Assembly: GCF_025698545.1 (NCBI RefSeq)
Contig: NC_068571.1
Location: forward strand, 52,919,733-52,983,732
Direction of reading: 5' to 3'
Length of the DNA stretch: 64,000 nucleotides
Origin: Gossypium raimondii
Taxonomy: Eukaryota; Streptophyta; Magnoliopsida; Malvales; Malvaceae
Shown: positions 47,101 through 58,682 of the stretch, piece after piece
Layout of the letters: every line of letters begins with the position of its first letter
Numbering within the stretch: position 1 is the stretch's first letter
Translations under genes and position numbers: made by a program
The notes under the pieces: generated by a model
The model's input: the letters and a program-made list of their open reading frames with translations, nothing else
The model's database searches: none
What the model was told of the DNA's origin: nothing

Positions 47101-47847
47101 TGGTTAGCTTGGCAGAGTAGAAAAAAGGGAAGAAATGGATATAGGATGGTGAAAAACCAAAGAAGAACATTAATGTTTGAGTGTCTTAGGTAGGGAAGAA
47201 AATTCCGGCTCACTTAACTGCATTACAAAGATTAGCTTTGTCTTCATTAGCTTTCTTGTTCATAGATAGTAAAGCAAAAATACGAAAACGAGTTTAGTGG
47301 TTTGCTTGGCAGAGTGAAAAAAAAAACAGAAGAATGAATAAAAGAAGGTGAAAAACTGAAAAAGAATATGAATGTTTGAGCGTGTTTGGTAGGAAAAAGA
47401 ATTCTTGTTCACTTAGCTGCATTACAAAAGATTAGCGTCATCTTCGTTAGCTTTCTTGTTCATAGATTGTAAAGCAAAAATACGGAAACAAGATTAGTGG
47501 TTTGCTTAGCAGAGTGAAAAATCTGGAAGAAATGGAATTAGGGGTGGTGAAAAACTGAAAAAGAATATGGATGTTTGAGCGTGTTTGGTAGGAAAGAAAA
47601 TTCTCGCACCTGTTTGTGGCCTCTCCTGGGGAGTTTCTACCACAGGCTCTCCTATATTTTGCTGCCCCATTGATTTATCTTCACTTGGTTGCAGATTATC
47701 ATCGACATCATCCACGTGCTCGTTATTACCGCCTGCCGCGGTTGCGTTTTGTTGCTGGTGGTGGTGATGTCTCATTGGATTATCAAACAGGCGAAAAGAT
47801 CCTACATTTCGAGTACTATACAGGCGAGTCAATGTTTGAACCATCAT
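44109..47847 (-). CDS. ROPGEF: Rho-of-plants guanine nucleotide exchange factor (PRONE domain)
   Basis: Seven exons in transcript order: 47847-47610, 47005-46889, 46297-46143, 46059-45985, 45520-45254, 44892-44572, 44489-44109, giving 517 residues. After a variable, His/Gln-rich N-terminus (about 79 residues) comes the PRONE domain (about 80-435): [107 protein letters not shown] proteins catalyse GDP/GTP exchange on ROP GTPases at the plasma membrane, in polar growth and receptor-kinase signalling. The C-terminal tail ([20 protein letters not shown]) resembles that of the pollen-type RopGEF8-13 group, from memory, so the exact member is uncertain. Two start codons are adjacent (47847, 47844). 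Introns contain three transposon copies and a tandem array. Confidence 0.93.
44946..45232. mobile_element. GGTAAAAG-family MITE in RopGEF intron 5
   Basis: Ends GGTAAAAGTACCATGGAGGC and CATGGTACTTTTACC. Flanks AAAGAAGTT (44938-44946) and AAAGAAGTC (45233-45241) match at 8 of 9 positions. It is shorter than the other copies (about 287 bp) because of an internal deletion. Confidence 0.8.
45575..45945. mobile_element. GGTAAAAG-family MITE in RopGEF intron 4
   Basis: Diverged ends CTAAAAGTTTCATGGAGCC and GGGCCTCCATGATACTTTTAG. Flanks GATCTTTAT (45566-45574) and GATTTTTAT (45946-45954) match at 8 of 9 positions. Two copies of one family therefore lie in adjacent introns of this gene. Confidence 0.75.
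46476..46868. mobile_element. MITE-like element in RopGEF intron 2
   Basis: Contains 'gacataatgtcagatctgatcc' at one side and 'gagtcaaatttagctct' at the other, plus the 'gacgtggcatataagatgaataatgcca' core shared with 10636-11118. Limits are approximate. Confidence 0.45.
47049..47609. repeat. About 200-bp tandem triplication in RopGEF intron 1
   Basis: TTAGCTTTCTTGTTCATAGA marks unit starts at 47049, 47247 and 47447 (periods 198 and 200). Each unit continues through a 'gtaaagcaaaaat', a 'gattagtggtttgcttggcagagt', a 'gaaaaactgaaaaagaatatg' and a 'tgtttgagcgtgtttggtagg' block. The third unit ends almost exactly at the exon 1 splice donor (47609), so the array fills nearly the whole intron (47006-47609). 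Confidence 0.85.
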
Positions 47848-48759
47848 TCAATTCCTGTGTTTCTTCTTCTCGTTTTTTAACAGCAAAAAAATTGAAGAAG
47901 AAACAAAGTTGAAAAACAATTATAAAAAACAAAACAAAAAACAAAACAGTCTGTTTTTAATGAGTGAAAATGAGAGGCTAGCAAGGATTTTTATTTGAAT
48001 TTTTCAGTACTGAAAAGAGATAAAGCTCTTTTGAGTGGTTAATCTTGTTTGCTGTTTTTGCAGGCAAAGTATCAACGGTGAATGTTTTTGGAGCACAAAT
48101 TTGAGGTTCAGCTGACAAAGAAACTATAAACCACAAAGACTAAAAATGGTTGTTTGTTTAAGGTAGGAAAATCATTGCCAAATTTTCCGGGAAAATCATT
48201 CAATGGTTAACTGATTTTAACTAAATTCTCTGTTTCTTTTTATGTCTGCTGCTGCTCTTCCTGTTTTCTCTCTTACAGAACCTACCCATTGTAGTTAAGT
48301 TTTGTTCAGTTTAACTGTTACAGTTCTTTAGTTGGAGTAGAGTTGATAATGGGACGGGTTGAGGTCTGGTTTCAAAAAAGTTGATAAAATAATGATTTAT
48401 ATATTTTTATAATTAAAATATTTTTTTTTGTTTAAATTGAATTCGGATTAGGTCAAAATGAGGTACAATAATCCTTATCCAATCCCAGCTCGAACTAAGC
48501 GGACTATCCGACCTTTGGGCAAGTTTAAGTTGGAGAGAATTATTATGGTATGCTATAGTGATAATATATGGTCCTCAAATCTTTATGGTTCATGGTAATT
48601 TGTGTTAATTTGAGGTTTCCCTTTCCATCCTGAGTAGAATCATTGGCTTATGAGGTTAGGACTTGGGAGAAACACAAGGGCATAGAGATAAAATTGTTTG
48701 AGGAGTTGGGTTAATGGCAGTTTAGGTATTGTACAAAAAAATATAAGTTAAATTATCTG

Positions 48760-49591
48760 AATTGGTCACTCAATTTTTAGGGTGTTTTTATTTTGGTCAT
48801 TAAAAAAATATTTTTGTAATTTCGTCACCAATTTTTAAAACGTTTTTATTTTAGTCGCTCAAGCGTTAAATTATTAATAGCGTACGTCAAATCATGTTTA
48901 CACTTTTATTTTTTTAACCAACTTCTAGGTTGCTTTCATTTTGGTCACCAATAAAATATATATTTTTAAGTCTTGGTCGAGTAAAAAATAAGGATTAAAG
49001 TGAAAAATAATAGAAATTAAAATAATGTACTAAAATATTTTTAATTTGTAATTTTATCTCATTGCTGAAATTTTTAATACAATATTGAAATGTTAACTTT
49101 CAAAACATAATAATCAATTAAATAAATTATTGAAAATTTTTATCCGTAGATAATATCAATGATTTGTCACTATAATATTGAAATTAATAATTTTTTTTTC
49201 TTTTTGTTACTATAATATCGGTCGATTTGTTAATATAATATCAACAATTTATTTAATTGATTTTGATGTTTTAAAATTTAAAATTATAATATTGAAAAAA
49301 ATTTAGAACTCTCGAAATGAGTAAATAAGTACAATTTAATCCTTAATTTTTTTACCCCAATCAATGCTTAAAAAGTCATATTTTTTTGAGTGACCAAATG
49401 AAAACGGCCTAGAAGTTTGGTGACCAAAATGAAAGTGTATATATGATATGACGTGTACAGTAAACCGTTGTTAGAGATTTAACAGCTAGGTGACTAAAAT
49501 GAAAGCGTTCTTAAAGTTGAGCAACAAAATTGTAAGAATTTCTTTTTGAGTGACCAAAATGAAAACATCCTAAAATTTGGGTGACCAACTA
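48760..49591. mobile_element. Long inverted-repeat element (ATTGGTCACTCAATTTTTAG ends)
   Basis: The left end ATTGGTCACTCAATTTTTAG, then ggtgtttttattttggtca, is matched on the right by tgaccaaaatgaaaacatcc and TAAAATTTGGGTGACCAACT. Further 'gaccaaaatgaaa' copies between suggest nested or repeatedly duplicated ends. No coding capacity. It lies upstream of the RopGEF gene. Confidence 0.65.
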
Positions 49592-49768
49592 GATAGTTTA
49601 TTAAATGTTTATATTAAAAGGATTTAAATATTCGAAAACTTTTAATTAATTTGAATTTGAATAATCATGCTTATATTTAATGGGTACAAATAAACCAAAA
49701 TTTTGACCAAATCTGCTAAGATTAAATGTCCACCAAATCATAATAACTTTGTCTTCTTATTTCACATT

Positions 49769-50165
49769 GGTCTAATTCTGATTTTAGTCCTTCTACTATG
49801 TTAAAAGTTGGGATCTAATCCTCTATTTTAGTTTAGCATAATTTGATAGCTTACTTTTATCATGTCATTAATAGATTCAAATTAATAACTATAGTTAATT
49901 ACTTTCATTAAAGTCAATCATACATTCAAGTCACGTGGAAATCCAATCAACCATATTCAATCAATAATACGTTTACAAATCAATCAAATCTTAAAAGGAG
50001 GTTTTCTTTTTAAATTCCACCTCATCACAAAAACTAAAGGTATTATAAAATTTGGACTACTAATAATATTAAAAAGGCACAAAGCTTAAATTATGTTAAA
50101 TTAAAAATAGAGGAATTAAATCTTAAATTTCAGGCATAGAAAAGGATTAAAACCAAAATTATACC
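49769..50165. mobile_element. Decayed MITE related to 29191-29550
   Basis: Begins GGTCTAATTCTGATTTTAGT and ends with 'aggattaaaaccaaaattatacc'. The interior (tcaagtcacgtggaaatcc, a 'ctaataatatta' block) follows the same order as the copy in the NFD6-like intron. Confidence 0.55.
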
Positions 50166-50365
50166 TTTTGCATTTCCCAATAACAAAAGTTTAAACAAGG
50201 GAATATTTTAGTTGTGAGACATTCCCTTGTGTTTTCTTTTCTTTACTTTATTTTTCTGAAAATCAAAGATCTTTTGGTCCCCTATCACAAATTTATAATG
50301 TAGGAATTTTTTATATATTCAAATTACATAATTTTAATAGAATTAATCATTACCTAATAAAAGTT

Positions 50366-50861
50366 GGGTAAACTATATTTAATATTAAATTATTAGTAAG
50401 TTAATGTTTTTATCATTTAACTATAAAAATTATAAAATAGTTATTAAATTATTCAAAATTTTTATTTAAGTTATTGGACTGTTAAGTTTTTTTTTTTAAA
50501 GTCCAGCTAGCAAACTCCAATTGAGTTTTTGAAAGTTGATACGTGGATCAATACCTATTAATAAGTAAAAAAACATACCTTAGGTCAAAGTCAGTCTGAT
50601 AACTAGTATCAGATATTGGAAAAGAAAGTTGTTTGAATTTTAATTAGCAGATTTATGACGTTTAAAGCAATTTCATGAAAAATACCAAATGGTAGAAGAG
50701 GAGGGAAAGAAAAGCTTTCAATTAGTGCAGACGGTACAAACGGAAAAGGCTATACAATAATGATTTTAACAATTTAGAGACTTAAATGAAAACTTTTAAA
50801 AATTTTAGTAAATATTTTATAACTTTTTAAAATTAATTGAATAAAACGTAAAAATTTACCC
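50366..50861. mobile_element. Mutator-type MITE, sister of 58683-59217
   Basis: Ends GGGTAAACTATATTT and (complement) GGGTAAATTTTTACG. Flanks ATAAAAGTT and TAAAAAGTT agree at 7 of 9 positions. Interior blocks 'gctagcaaactccaa', 'gtggatcaatac' and 'aacaatttagagacttaaatgaaaac' recur in the same order at 58683-59217. Confidence 0.65.
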
Positions 50862-50929
50862 TAAAAAGTTTTGAAACTTTTATGAATTTCCCTTTGTTTG
50901 TAATTATTTGGTTAAGCACTTTTTGGCAT

Positions 50930-51180
50930 TATAATTAGAAGCTGTATTAGACAAAAAGGAAAACAGTGTGGTGTAGTTAGAAAACAAAAAGCTACAAAAC
51001 TGTCAAAACACAAAGGGACGGCCATGGGCATGTGCTCATTGCCCCTTTCAATGGGAAAGTTGTGAGTGTGATGTGACTGTGATGACCATTTTTGAGCCTT
51101 AATTAAAGGGCAATTATTGGCCATAGGTGGGGGAATCAGAAGCTGAATCAATTAATGGAGTTATGGTCCAAAAAGATAAT
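50930..51180. other. Non-repetitive, GC-richer island in the intergenic region
   Basis: About 250 bases stand out from the surrounding repeats, with GGGACGGCCATGGGCATGTG at 51014-51033 and a TTAATTAAAGGGCAATTATTGG block. On the - strand it is open for 79 codons, but the composition (Pro/His/Cys/Leu mix) has no family resemblance. It may be a conserved non-coding element or a small RNA gene. Confidence 0.3.
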
Positions 51181-51529
51181 ATGCTCTCAATTTGTGATTT
51201 TTTCTACGTTTAGTCCTTTTACTTTTGATCTTTTGAATGTAGTTTTTCTACAATTTTAAATTGGATTATGCAAGCAATTCAAAGCCAGGTGAAATCCATG
51301 GAAGCAAAAAATATATCAAAATTCACTTTGGTTCTTTGATGTGAAAGAATATTTTAATCTCAAATTCTGAATCAAAAACTTTATAATCTCGTATTCAACC
51401 TTTTTTATTTACATATTTGGTATTTCACGTGTGTAATATTGACTATGTAACTATTTATTTTATTCTAAAATGCCTAAACTAGGCATAATACCTCAGTCCT
51501 TGAAGTGAAGGACATTACGCACTTAAGTG

Positions 51530-51995
51530 TAGGGCTGTGCATAATTCGGTTAACCCGATTTTTTTTCGGTTAACCGAAAAAATTCTGTCGGGGGTCGGTT
51601 AATTTTTTTTGATTTTTCGGTTAACGGTTAAATCGGTTCGAAACCGGTCGGTTAACCGAAAAAAATCGGGTAAACCAAATTTTGTAGGGTAGGGCCTAAA
51701 ATAGGTCAAATTAAACCCGGCCCAATTTTTTCTCAAGCTCAACACCGAACTTTTTGGGTAATTTTCGGGTAATTCGGTTAATTTGGTTAATCGGGTAATT
51801 CGGGTAATTTTTAACCAAAAATAAAAAACACATAATTTTCGGTTAATTCGGTTAACCGACCTTATTAACCGAAAAAAATTCTGTTCGGTTAATTTTTTTT
51901 AAAAAAAATTCGGTTCGTTAACGGTTAAAAATTTTGGAAGGTCGGTTAATTCGGTTATAGCAATTTCGGGTCGGTTAACCGAATGAACACCCCTA
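51530..51995. mobile_element. hAT-type MITE with perfect 8-bp target duplication
   Basis: Ends TAGGGCTGTGCATAATTCGG and (complement) TAGGGGTGTTCATTCGG are inverted repeats. Flanks CTTAAGTG (51522-51529) and CTTAAGTG (51996-52003) are an exact 8-bp duplication, as made by hAT transposases. The interior is built of many TTCGGTTAACCGAA-like palindromic words, so it is highly self-complementary. Confidence 0.85.
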
Positions 51996-52315
51996 CTTAA
52001 GTGGTCTGAACCTACGTCTTTCAATTTTTTGTAATAGCAATGGTGCCAGTCGAGATAAAACTTAGTTGATGGATTGCAATTATTAAATCAGAAGAGCAAA
52101 GTAACTAAATTTCAAATGTGTGAAAGGTATAGGGACTGTGAGTAAAATTAGACCACAAAAACATAAAGAAAATTATAGGGTTATTATGTAGTTTACCCCT
52201 GAATTTGTTCAAAAGTAACTAGATAGTACTTGAATTTTTTTGTACCTAATTAATACCTAAATTTGTATTCTGTCACACACATTGCCCCAATTTGTTAACA
52301 ACATTACTTTTTTAA

Positions 52316-52608
52316 GGGTTAACATGTAGTTTGCCTCCTCTGAACTTGTCCAAAAGTACATAATTAGTACCTGGATTTATCCAAAAAGTACCTAGTTGGT
52401 ACTTGAGCTTGTTCAAAAAATTATACTTTTTAATTTATGTCTACCACGTGTCATTATAAAATTGGTCATTTAGCACAAACTAACTGTGTTAGTGCGCAGG
52501 TGCCAACCTCGATGATGGAATATAAGTTCAGGTATCAACTAATTATAAAAAAAGAGATACTAATTAAATACTTTTAGACAAATTTAAGGACAAATTACAT
52601 ATTAACCC
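52316..52608. mobile_element. MITE with GGGTTAACATGTAGTTTG ends
   Basis: GGGTTAACATGTAGTTTG on the left and, complemented, GGGTTAATATGTAATTTG on the right form an 18-base inverted repeat with about two mismatches. A truncated second copy precedes it (about 52175-52315), and another partial copy is at 540-800. Confidence 0.7.
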
Positions 52609-53210
52609 AAAATTATTGTAGTGGCGTGGAGTTGATGATTTCAAACGAAATATTAGCATGAGGTATTGGAAAAAGGGTTCTTTCAATCTCATTTCAAATC
52701 ACAAATTAACATTTTAGGCAGTAAAAACATATTTTTGTTCCTTTTAATTTTGATTTTGTGTGAATTGGTATCTTTTAAAAAAATCAAAATAATATAATTT
52801 TATCAAATTTGATAGTGAACAATTAATGACAATTAATCATAACATTTATGTTCTTCGTCAATTGTATATAATTTGTGTTGATATAATAACAAATGTAGCT
52901 CTCAATGTTTATATATTCTATGTAAATGTTGAATGTATAAATATTGTGTGCTAATTAATAGGATTTGTAAACTTATCACTATACTAATAAAAATATTTAC
53001 AATTAACGAAAAACACTAACGATGTGATTAATTTCCTTAATTGCTGAGTTTTAAATTTGATAGAGATTAAATTATGCTAATTTTTTAAAGTGACAAATTT
53101 TTGAATATCAAAATTGAAAAGGACTACAGAAGTGTTTTTACCTTTCTAGCCTGAGTAAAAAGGTTTTCAAATTCAAAAGCATTAATTAAATCTTTACACG
53201 TGCAACCAGC

Positions 53211-53522
53211 GGTAAAAGTATCATAGATGCCTCCTCTACTTACAAAATAGGTAAATTAACACTATACATTAGATTAAAGAGTAAATTGATATTTTCTGTT
53301 AAAAATTTCATCCATTTGTACTCTTAAAAACTGGCATGGTTAACGGAATAATTAGAAAGTGACACATGGACCAATTTTTAACAGTAAAAATAAATATAAT
53401 TTTTAACAGAAGAGCCAATTTACTCTTTAGTCTAATATACATTATTTCATCTATTTTTTAAGTAAAAGGAGTAAAAAGCAATTGAACTCCTAATTTAGGA
53501 GCCTCTATGGTAATTTTTCCCA
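53211..53522. mobile_element. GGTAAAAG-family MITE upstream of the TRM-like gene
   Basis: Starts GGTAAAAGTATCATAGATGC and ends with 'gcctctatggtaatttttcc'. Flanks GCAACCAGC (53202-53210) and GCAACCAGC (53523-53531) are an exact 9-bp duplication. It lies about 0.6 kb upstream of the leader exon. Confidence 0.8.
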
Positions 53523-54542
53523 GCAACCAGCCAAAAGAAGAGGTGGGAAAATGAAGATTCAATGACATTTATGATAGGCACCAAAAGTAGTATCAGTATA
53601 CAAAAACTAAATATACACATACATACATACATTGCAGGAATCTTGTGAATGCATTTAAACTGTTCAAATTTCAGCTTTTGATCATTTTTACCTACTTTAC
53701 TGCAAAAACCCAGACAGAAATTTTTTTTAAAACTCTTTATCAATTAAAAAGTTCATTTAATTCATAATTTGATAGTGAAAGGTGATTTAGACATGAATCT
53801 GCAAGTGGTTGTTCATAATGCCTTTTTTTTCTTACCTTTGTTCTTCCTTTTTTTCCCTTTACCATCAACACCATACTCATGATTTCCACTAAAAGCTTAA
53901 ACCTTAATGCAAAAATGTACTAATAATGGTAAAAAATTAAAAAATTTTGGTAAATGACGTAAATTAGAAAAAATTCAAAGCTTTAATTCCTTCATTTGGT
54001 AACTGTTTTAAATAAAGTTTAAAGCTTTTGCATGCTCTAAATTTGCTCACTTTTTTAAAAAGGTCCAAAATTTTCATTATCCCCAATAAACATTTTTTTG
54101 GCTTTGGATCTGAAGCTCTGCTAGTTCATTTGCAACAGGTAAGCACCATAAATTCTTGGGTTTTTTATGCTTTTCATTTTTACATCCATTTTCTCATTAG
54201 GGTCTTCTTCTTTTTGCTGTTTTTTGGGTAATTTTGTGGCCATTATTGGTTCTTGTTCAATTAAGTACTGAAAATACTTTTTTTTTCTCCTTTTTTTTTT
54301 GTTAATGGCAATGCTTTTTGTTTATTAGCGCAGCAGACAAGAACTGATAAATGTTTTTTTTTTTTTTTTTGGCGTTTATGTTGTTTTCTTCACTGAAACA
54401 GAGTTTGGTTTTGTTGGTTTTTAGATGATCATGTCTTTGATTAGAACATTGAAGAGCATGTAAGCAAGTGGATTTGGTGTTTTTTTTGTGTATATTTGTA
54501 AGTATCTGAGGTTATGAATATATTTGTTTTTTTGGTTTACAG
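53523..54542 (+). promoter_or_regulatory. Promoter, 5' leader and leader intron of the TRM-like gene
   Basis: A leader exon ends at CAACAG with donor GTAAGC (54139). The intron runs 54139-54542, is very T-rich (several poly-T runs) and ends TTTGGTTTACAG three bases before the ATG at 54546. Leader introns of this kind often raise expression in plants. The upstream part is AT-rich without clear motifs. Confidence 0.6.
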
Positions 54543-54545
54543 AAT

Positions 54546-57518
54546 ATGCCTCAAGAGAGTTTAAGATCAATTGTTTATAGATCATTTGTTACATGTGATG
54601 ATCCAAAAGGAGTTGTAGAGTGTAGAACAATTAGAAGGTCGAAAACCGGTTCGACCGACACGATGGTGCATGATAAAACCGACGAATGCCGGCAAAAAAC
54701 AAAGAACCGATCGACAAAGGGGACTTCTTGTCAACTCTTGGAGGTTTCAAGGAGAGCTCACAAGCTAAATAATGTGATCGATTCATGTTCGAAACAGCTT
54801 TGGTATGATACGAATTCGAGAGATGTAGCGAAAGATTTGTTGAAAGGAGCACTTGATTTGCAAGATTCATTGCATGTGCTTGGGAAATTGCAAGAAGCTT
54901 CTCATTATATGGCAAAATGGGATAGGGTGAGAAACGAGCCGAATTCGAGTCTGGTTAGAGAATGGGATTATCGAACTGAAAACCAAAATCCGAGGCTTTC
55001 CGTTGATGGTTCTTCGAGAGATTGTGTTGAGGAGCATAGGAAAGTGATTACGTATAGTCTAGCTAAGCAAAATCTATTGCCAAATGTTGAAGAAATGAGA
55101 TGCTTAAGTGGAAGATATCAGGGTATCCCGTCTACAAGCTCGAGTCAATCATCAACCGTCCGTGCTGAAAAAGGCCCAAGTTTGATTGCGAAGCTTATGG
55201 GACTAGAAGAAATGCCTTCGAGACCATTGCAGACAAATTCGTGCAAGGAAGTAGAGTGTAACAAGATTTTGGATAGACAAAAGCATATGTTTGAAATCAA
55301 TAAGCCAAAAGTGAGGAAGTCTCGATTTGTTTTCCGGAAGGAAGATCGAGATAGGCGAACAATGGACATTCACGAGGCCATGCATTTTAAAGGACTATTG
55401 AAAAGCAACTTCATCAAAGAGATCAAGTATGATTCCCATCAATGGAGTGATTTCTTTTCGGAACAGAAGTTGATCAACGATAGTCCACCAATCGTACTTA
55501 TAAAACCTCGATACAGTCCACACTTGCAAACAGAAGAAAAGTTCGTGCCATGGTTCCACGAGGGTCGTAGCTTAAACACTGATACTATGCTCAGAAAAGT
55601 GCAGCCTCCTTCCATTAGCTCGAGGGAAGGTGCTAAAGAAAGCAAAGAGAAAGAGGCCAAACCAGTGAAAAGCGACGTAAAAGCTAAAGAGAAGCTTTCT
55701 ATGAAGACAAAAACTTCAGGGCCCATAACCGTGCCATTGCTGAAAAAAGAGGCTACTCACAGGAAAACCAAAAAGATAACGAAACCAGTTAACGAGGAGG
55801 TTGCAAGGGCAAAGAATTTATTGAGGTCTAAAGATGAAGCTAAGGTTACCCCTCCAAAGTCCGGTAAGCTCGAAAATGGATCAAATGTTACAAATAATAA
55901 AATGTCTCATCAACGCGGATCACAAACTGTAGTCCGTGCTCCAAATGATCGGAAAAAGGGAGTGAACAAGATGAAAGCGGCTAAAGTAACTGTGAGTTCT
56001 TTATAAGTTTACTTTCTGTAGTTATAATTCTTTTGTTAAACGGCATATCAACATATGGGACTTGAAATGCCTATGCTACATTCATTAAGCTATGAAAACC
56101 CGAAATGAAGATTGAAAACTAAATGCAGTTTATCTTTTACGCAGAATGAGAGATTAGAACACAAAGGAGATGGTATTGTTTCGGAAGGAAAGAAGATTGA
56201 TCCTATATTGGAAAGCGATACAGTTTTCGAAAGATATAGCATTGAAACTGATATTATGATTGAAGGTAACAATGGAGGATAGAAATTTTAGTATAGTAAA
56301 TTGATGTATGCGACATTAGTCAACTGCTGTGTGCCTGTATTAGATTCGTAAATGTATACAAAATGCATTTTCCGATGTAGATGCATGTAATATGTTGAGA
56401 GTTTCTAATTTTTATTCGATACTTGGGACAAACTCGAGAACATGACGTACATTTAGATGATATATGTTTAGATATTAAACTGGGTAAAAATATCATGATG
56501 AACTTTATACTAGGAGTCAAATTACATTTTGTCTCTTCTACTAAAAAAATGAACAAATTAGTTCATGTGTGTTAGATCAAAGAGCAAACTAGTCATTTTA
56601 TTAAAAATTTCATCTATTTGTCTTGCTAAAAATTGGTTTGTGCATGTCAACATGATGTTAGCCATACCCGTTTTTAAGAATAGAATAGATGAAATTTTAA
56701 ACAGAAATGACCAGTAATGTATAAGGATTAATTTGCTCATTTTTTGAGTAAAGGATGGTAAAATATAATCTGACTCTTAGTATAGGGACCTCCATGATAT
56801 TTTTACCGATTGAACTGTGCGTAGAATGTTGATACTTACCTAACAAATTCTTTGTTTCCTTTTCTCAGAATGTCGTGATAACAGCGAGGATTCTGTTTGT
56901 GACATTACCCTGGTGACCACCGATTATCAAAACAACCGAAAATGTATCGGTCCAAATGAAACTGACAACGAAAGCTTCACTAGAGGGGCCAAACTAAAAG
57001 CACTGCTATTGAGCTGTCCGGCTTTCCTCAATCACGCCGACTATCTTTTTTATCTTCATGTGAATCTTCCTACAACTTCACCAAAATTTGACATCAACGA
57101 ATTCACAGATGCCAACAGAAGACTTTTCTTAGACTGCGCAAGTGAAATTGTTCGAAGAATAAGCTTTCCCGATTCTCAACTGGTTCACCCTCCGTTATTA
57201 TCCGTGGTCGGAAATGCCAAAACTCGTATCTCTCTAGACCATTTGTTAAGGGAAACTTGTGATCAGGTCGAGGCATTGAGAAACTATAGTGAAGTAGCTG
57301 GTGAAGACTACCCTGCTGGTAGTCTTTATTCAATGCTTGAAAGAGACTTAAAGCACAAGGAAGCTTTAAGTGGAATATGGGACTTGGGTTGGAAGAAAGG
57401 GTTTACTGTGAATGACACGATACAAGTAGTGGATGAAATAGAGAAGCAATTATTGAATGGGTTAATCGAGGAGATTTATGCCTCAGTTTCAGCAGAAACC
57501 GAGATAACACGGGTTTAA
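54546..57518 (+). CDS. DUF3741/DUF4378 protein, TRM-related
   Basis: Three coding exons (54546-55991, 56145-56265, 56869-57518) encode 738 residues. SLIAKLMGLEEMPSRP (about 211-226) is the DUF3741 'VARLMGLE'-type motif. The last exon carries a DUF4378 domain (for example GAKLKALLLSCPAFLNHADY, FLDCASEIVRRI, GIWDLGWKKGFTVNDTIQVV, EKQLLNGLIEEIY) close to the C-terminus. In between is a long basic, lysine-rich, probably disordered region. This domain order is that of the plant TRM (TON1-recruiting motif)/LONGIFOLIA superfamily, some members of which bring TON1 and PP2A to cortical microtubules and shape cell elongation. The specific subgroup and partner are not known from sequence alone. The exon 1 donor at 55992 was chosen because reading on gives a stop after five codons. 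Confidence 0.88.
56483..56808. mobile_element. GGTAAAAG-family MITE in intron 2 of the TRM-like gene
   Basis: Ends GGTAAAAATATCATGATG and CATGATATTTTTACC. Flanks ATTAAACTG (56474-56482) and ATTGAACTG (56809-56817) match at 8 of 9 positions. It ends about 60 bases before the acceptor of exon 3. Confidence 0.8.
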
Positions 57519-57629
57519 ACTTTAAAAATAACATTATTCGGAAGGTCTGTTACAAACTTCGAACATGGCCGCAAGTGATACAACAATTGTAAATAAAGTT
57601 GCTTTAGTTGATAATTGTAAATTTGTTTA

Positions 57630-58135
57630 GGGTAAATTATACTTGTAGTCACTCACTTATTGGTAAGTTTCTTTTCTAGTCATTTAATTATAAAAAGTTA
57701 CAAAATGGTCACCCAACTATTCGGATTTTTCTTTTTTAATCATCAATCGTTAAATGACTGATGGAAAAGTGACATGGCAGCTTTTGAAATTAGCATAATA
57801 ACAATTTTAATTCTCAACATTTATACATTGTGTTAATATAGTATTGATTCTAGAAATTTAGCTCTTGAACATATACACACTGTGTAATTTTTTTAATTTG
57901 CTTTTTATAAGTTTTTCACATAAAAGTTTAAAAAAATCCATCAACTAAATTTGATTTGGAGACAAGAATATACCAAAATGAAAGATTATTTTATCTTTTC
58001 TCATTCTTTTAAAACTAACTCTCTATGTCAAAATAAAAGTAAAAGTGCAAAAACAAAATGTCAAATTACACAAAGTCTAAATGTTAAGGGTTAAAATTGC
58101 TATTATGCTAATTTTAAAACTGTCTAATTATCTTG
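57630..58135. mobile_element. Truncated Mutator-type MITE related to 19868-20423
   Basis: Starts GGGTAAATTATACTTGTAG and carries 'gacatggcagcttttgaaattagcataataac' and 'ctcaacatttatacatt' blocks in the same order as the AIM1 intron 5 element. The right terminus is missing or unrecognisable. It follows the TRM-like stop by about 110 bases. Confidence 0.5.
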
Positions 58136-58682
58136 CCATTAGTAATATAACAATTATGCATGATAAGATTAGATATCACATACGATAATCATGCATAATA
58201 AAACTCGAGCTTTTTAAATGTGAGGCATTTAGATTATGATTTCAATTTTATGTTTTTGTTGGTACCAAATTTTTCTTTTTGAAAATTTGTTAGTATCAAA
58301 CTTGAATTGCATGCAATTCTAAATTTTATGTGTTGTTAATTTATTTATACTATATATTAAGTATTTGATTAAGTTTATGTCACGAGTTAATCGAGTAATT
58401 TAATTAGATGATAACGAAATTAAACATTAGATTATGACATATTTACTATGTTTATATTTTTAACTACATCGTAAATATGTCATAATCTAATATTAACCAA
58501 AAATTTTGTTGATAAATTTACTCATGATTTAAATCAAAGCTACTGAAAAAAAATCAAACCCATTAGGAAAAAACAAAACAAAGAGTATTTCCATTTTCAT
58601 TTTATGCGGGTAAATAATATAATATCAATTATTTATATTATATTTTCTGGAATATAAAGATCACACGCTATTGAAAAATATA

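Noticed and set aside
50912-51151. 79-codon minus frame considered as a small secreted protein
   Set aside because: No signal peptide or family pattern; treated as a non-coding island instead.
54028-54231. 67-codon + frame before the TRM-like gene
   Set aside because: Spans the leader exon donor and a poly-T intron, and has no resemblance to the downstream protein.
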